This document shows positions 62,186 through 64,000 of a DNA stretch of 64,000 nt, in pieces. Origin of the DNA: M55B129 sp034189085. GTDB taxonomy: Bacteria; Bacillota; Dethiobacteria; DTU022. Both the position numbers and the translations under genes were made by a program. Location of the stretch: contig JAXHVH010000003.1 in NCBI GenBank assembly GCA_034189085.1, positions 47,265 to 111,264 of the forward strand. The letters run 5' to 3'. Each line of letters starts with the position of its first letter. Positions within the stretch are counted from its first letter, which is position 1. The notes under the pieces were generated by a model. It had not been told where the DNA came from. It did no database searches and saw nothing but the letters and a program-made list of their open reading frames with translations.

Positions 62186-63433
62186 CTATATCCCAGTCAA
62201 CAACCCTTTAACTCCAACCTTAGTAATAGCTCTTTTCAAATTATATCCCAAAAAAGATAAGGCCAAATCTGCAGTAGCTTTCTTCTTGCCTTTAAGAAGC
62301 AGGTAAGAGCCATCACACCACCGTTTAATTGTTCCAAATGGATGCTCTACAATACGGCCCCGGAGTTTAAGCAACTCCTCATCCGGGTAAAATTTCAACA
62401 ATACTTCGTTGCCTACAAAAGTATCAACTCGTATTCTTTTTTCACCTTTTTTCAGTGCAGGGTGCCTGCCAAACCGCCAGGAATCTTTTGTGTAAAAAGT
62501 TGTTTTAATAATGGTCTTCTTACCGATAAAATCTACAGATCTGTATTTTGATGTTGTGCATTTGTTTGCACATTGGCTACAGGCCAGCCTATTATAATAG
62601 CGGGTTCCTTTTGACGCAATAAACCCCTTTCGATGGAGAATCTTTCCCATCGGGCAGATTACGGTGTCGGTTTGCAAATCCCTCTTGAAATAATGCTGCT
62701 TTGGTGGATTTGAAACTTCTTCTGTTTTTATTGATTCGTCTGCAGCTCTGTTGGTAATTATTTCTCCCGTTATTTCATCGACAATAAGCGTCTTTTCTTT
62801 GTAAGCTTCCACTTCTTCAACGACAAGATTTTTGTTTTCCAGTATTTCTAGCAATACTCCCGCGCTGATGCATTTAAGCATAGTTTCTTTTTCTGTGGAA
62901 ATGCGCATTTCTTCAGTAATCTCATCATCTTTTTTTGTAAATTTAAATGTGTAACATTCCTGCTTCTCATGCGTATAGACATTTGATGTGTCACCTTCAA
63001 GAAGACAATTCAAAATATCTTCATTCTGCCTGTACCCTTTATCCGCAACGATAGCTATTCCATCAGAGTTCAGCGCAACTTTGGCACCCTTGGCCACCTC
63101 GGAAAGCATTCCAATATCATTTGGATGGTCAATAACCATAAAGTCTGCTACAATGTGACTTTTACTCTCAACCGCCGTTTGCACATTAAAACATACATCC
63201 ATCTTACCACCTGTAAGCATCAGTTTTGAATCAGGATCAGTTAATGATTTTTGTGTTTTACCAGTCTGGATGCGATCGTCAAGAAAAATGTGATCCACGC
63301 GCCAGAAAAATATTGATCCACCAACGCCAGGAAAAAAGTGATCCACTTTGGGCAAAACGCTGGGAAAAAAGTGATCCACTAATGCCCGGGAACGCCACTC
63401 CTTCACAGGGCAATCTGTAGAAGGTTCGAACAT
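62186..63433 (-). pseudogene. IS1182-type transposase lacking its N-terminal part, fused to foreign sequence
   Basis: The C-terminal 340 or so residues match IS1182-family DDE transposases: TDPDSKLMLTGGKMDVCFNV, GIAIVADKGYRQNEDI, zinc-like CSQCANKC, and the closing EHPFGTIKRWCDGSYLL. The normal N-terminal DNA-binding half is missing. The first 60 or so residues of the open frame (repeats of VDHFFP and VDHIF) are only the translation of the IS21-like repeats, not protein. The junction is near 63262-63279. The element is inactive. Confidence 0.8.
63279..63380. repeat. IS21-type terminal repeat array
   Basis: Four copies of an A-rich stretch followed by TGATCCAC (at 63291, 63314, 63339 and 63372), spaced 23-33 bases apart, with CCAGAAAAA- or CTGGGAAAAA-type leads. 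Multiple copies of TGGATCA-type repeats are typical of the ends of IS21-family elements. No istA or istB is present, so this is an orphan end. Confidence 0.6.
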
Positions 63434-63540
63434 TTATAGAGATTGCAATAGGAAGAGGAATAAATAAACTATTTAATCTTAGCCCATATTTCGCAGGTGG
63501 GGCCAATTAAATCAGCCCATTGATTGCCATAATATGGTAA

Positions 63541-63981
63541 TTACTCTAATCGCACTTCAGAAATGGCAGCATAGCTGCCGATAGCCAGGCCAAGCTTGTT
63601 GATTATGCGGATATGTCGATCTTTGACATTACCAACAGTTTGAAACTGAGTCCCGTCGAGCATCTCTCCTGCCGAACAAACAATGGCGGCAAACTCTTTC
63701 ATCAACAGGTTAGTGGTAGCCTTTGGGTCAAGCTTCTGCTTGTCCAGGTGTTCCAGGATGCAATAAGCCATCAGAGCAATAAAGGTTACCAGGGCTAGGC
63801 CCCTGATCCTTTCGTCGATATGCAGAAATATCGGCCTGATCTTGATCTTTGATTTAAGGTGCCGCATCGGCTGTTCGACACAGAGCATCTCTGAAGAGTC
63901 ATAATCACCCTCAAAGTAGATGGAGGTGGTGTCCCACAAAATCTCTTCCGGGTTTAAACCAAACTCGGTAATGACATGCAA
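63541..63981 (-). pseudogene. IS1634-type transposase remnant with internal deletion
   Basis: The reading frame joins an N-terminal-half motif (LWDTTSIYFEGDYDSSE) directly to a C-terminal one (EQPMRHLKSKIKIRPIFLH, then DERIRGLALVTFIALMAY). These lie roughly 250 residues apart in full transposases, so the middle is deleted although the frame is kept. It may continue past the right edge. The 63434-63540 gap has nothing I recognise. Confidence 0.7.
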
Positions 63982-64000
63982 GGAAAGGGCGGTGATGATC

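Noticed and set aside
63279..63433. N-terminal domain of the IS1182-type transposase containing VDHFFP repeats
   Set aside because: The repeats are the translation of IS21-type terminal DNA repeats, which are a DNA-level feature.
6784..63981. CRISPR array
   Set aside because: No regularly spaced direct repeats of 25-40 bases were seen; the only short tandem repeats are the IS21-type end and the tctC linker.

Overview
The window looks like a chromosomal segment of an anaerobic, Clostridia-like Bacillota (Firmicutes) of moderate G+C. The evidence is gene order (secA-prfB, ftsEX-envC-ctpA-minJ-like, uvrBAC, rapZ-whiA, pgk-tpiA-eno-secG-rnr-smpB-ssrA), a SAM-I riboswitch before metK, a V-type ATPase subunit, a CooC-type ATPase and pyrrolysine-dependent methylamine methyltransferases. 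No 16S rRNA is present, so the lineage is an inference.

Region 1 (1-6.9 kb) holds the 3' end of a V-type ATPase subunit D gene, a PHP phosphoesterase, GAPDH followed by a cupin-type (archaeal-like) phosphoglucose isomerase, and three abutting genes that match the anaerobic homocysteine-forming system: aspartate-semialdehyde sulfurtransferase, NIL-ferredoxin and COG2122/UPF0280. A gamma-carbonic anhydrase and tRNA-Thr(CGT), with a clear promoter and terminator, close the region.

Region 2 (about 6.9-17.6 kb) is an AT-richer accessory block between tRNA-Thr and a decayed 3' half of a tRNA. It carries two AprAB-like flavoprotein/ferredoxin pairs, a tripartite tricarboxylate-type transporter (TctC, TctB, TctA), a class II aldolase, a 34-residue membrane peptide and a YeiH/TauZ-family exporter. 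A 42-bp element centred on a perfect 12-bp palindrome recurs upstream of both redox pairs. The set reads as one uptake-redox-export module for an unidentified carboxylate or sulfonate, and it is the best candidate here for an undescribed system.

Region 3 (17.6-25.9 kb) is a methylamine locus. mtbB and mttB each contain an in-frame UAG at the pyrrolysine site. They are followed by a UPF0173 hydrolase, a convergent arginine-deiminase/dimethylargininase-like gene, a broken small gene, cooC, a phosphoribosyltransferase and the SAM-riboswitch-controlled metK. Neither the corrinoid partner proteins nor the pyl genes are in the window.

Region 4 (26-61.9 kb) is a dense plus-strand housekeeping block: recD2, comF, hpf, an uncharacterised nucleotidyltransferase-like gene, secA, frameshifted prfB, yitT, ftsEX, an M23 activator, an S41 protease, a MinJ-like protein, a GDT1 transporter, uvrB-uvrA-uvrC, a HAD phosphatase, rapZ, whiA, rpoN, pgk, tpiA, eno, secG, rnr, a nitroreductase, smpB and ssrA. 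Phosphoglycerate mutase is missing from the glycolytic cluster.

Region 5 (62-64 kb), just 3' of ssrA, is insertion-sequence debris: an IS1182-type transposase without its N-terminus, joined to an IS21-type multi-repeat end, and a deleted IS1634-type transposase.
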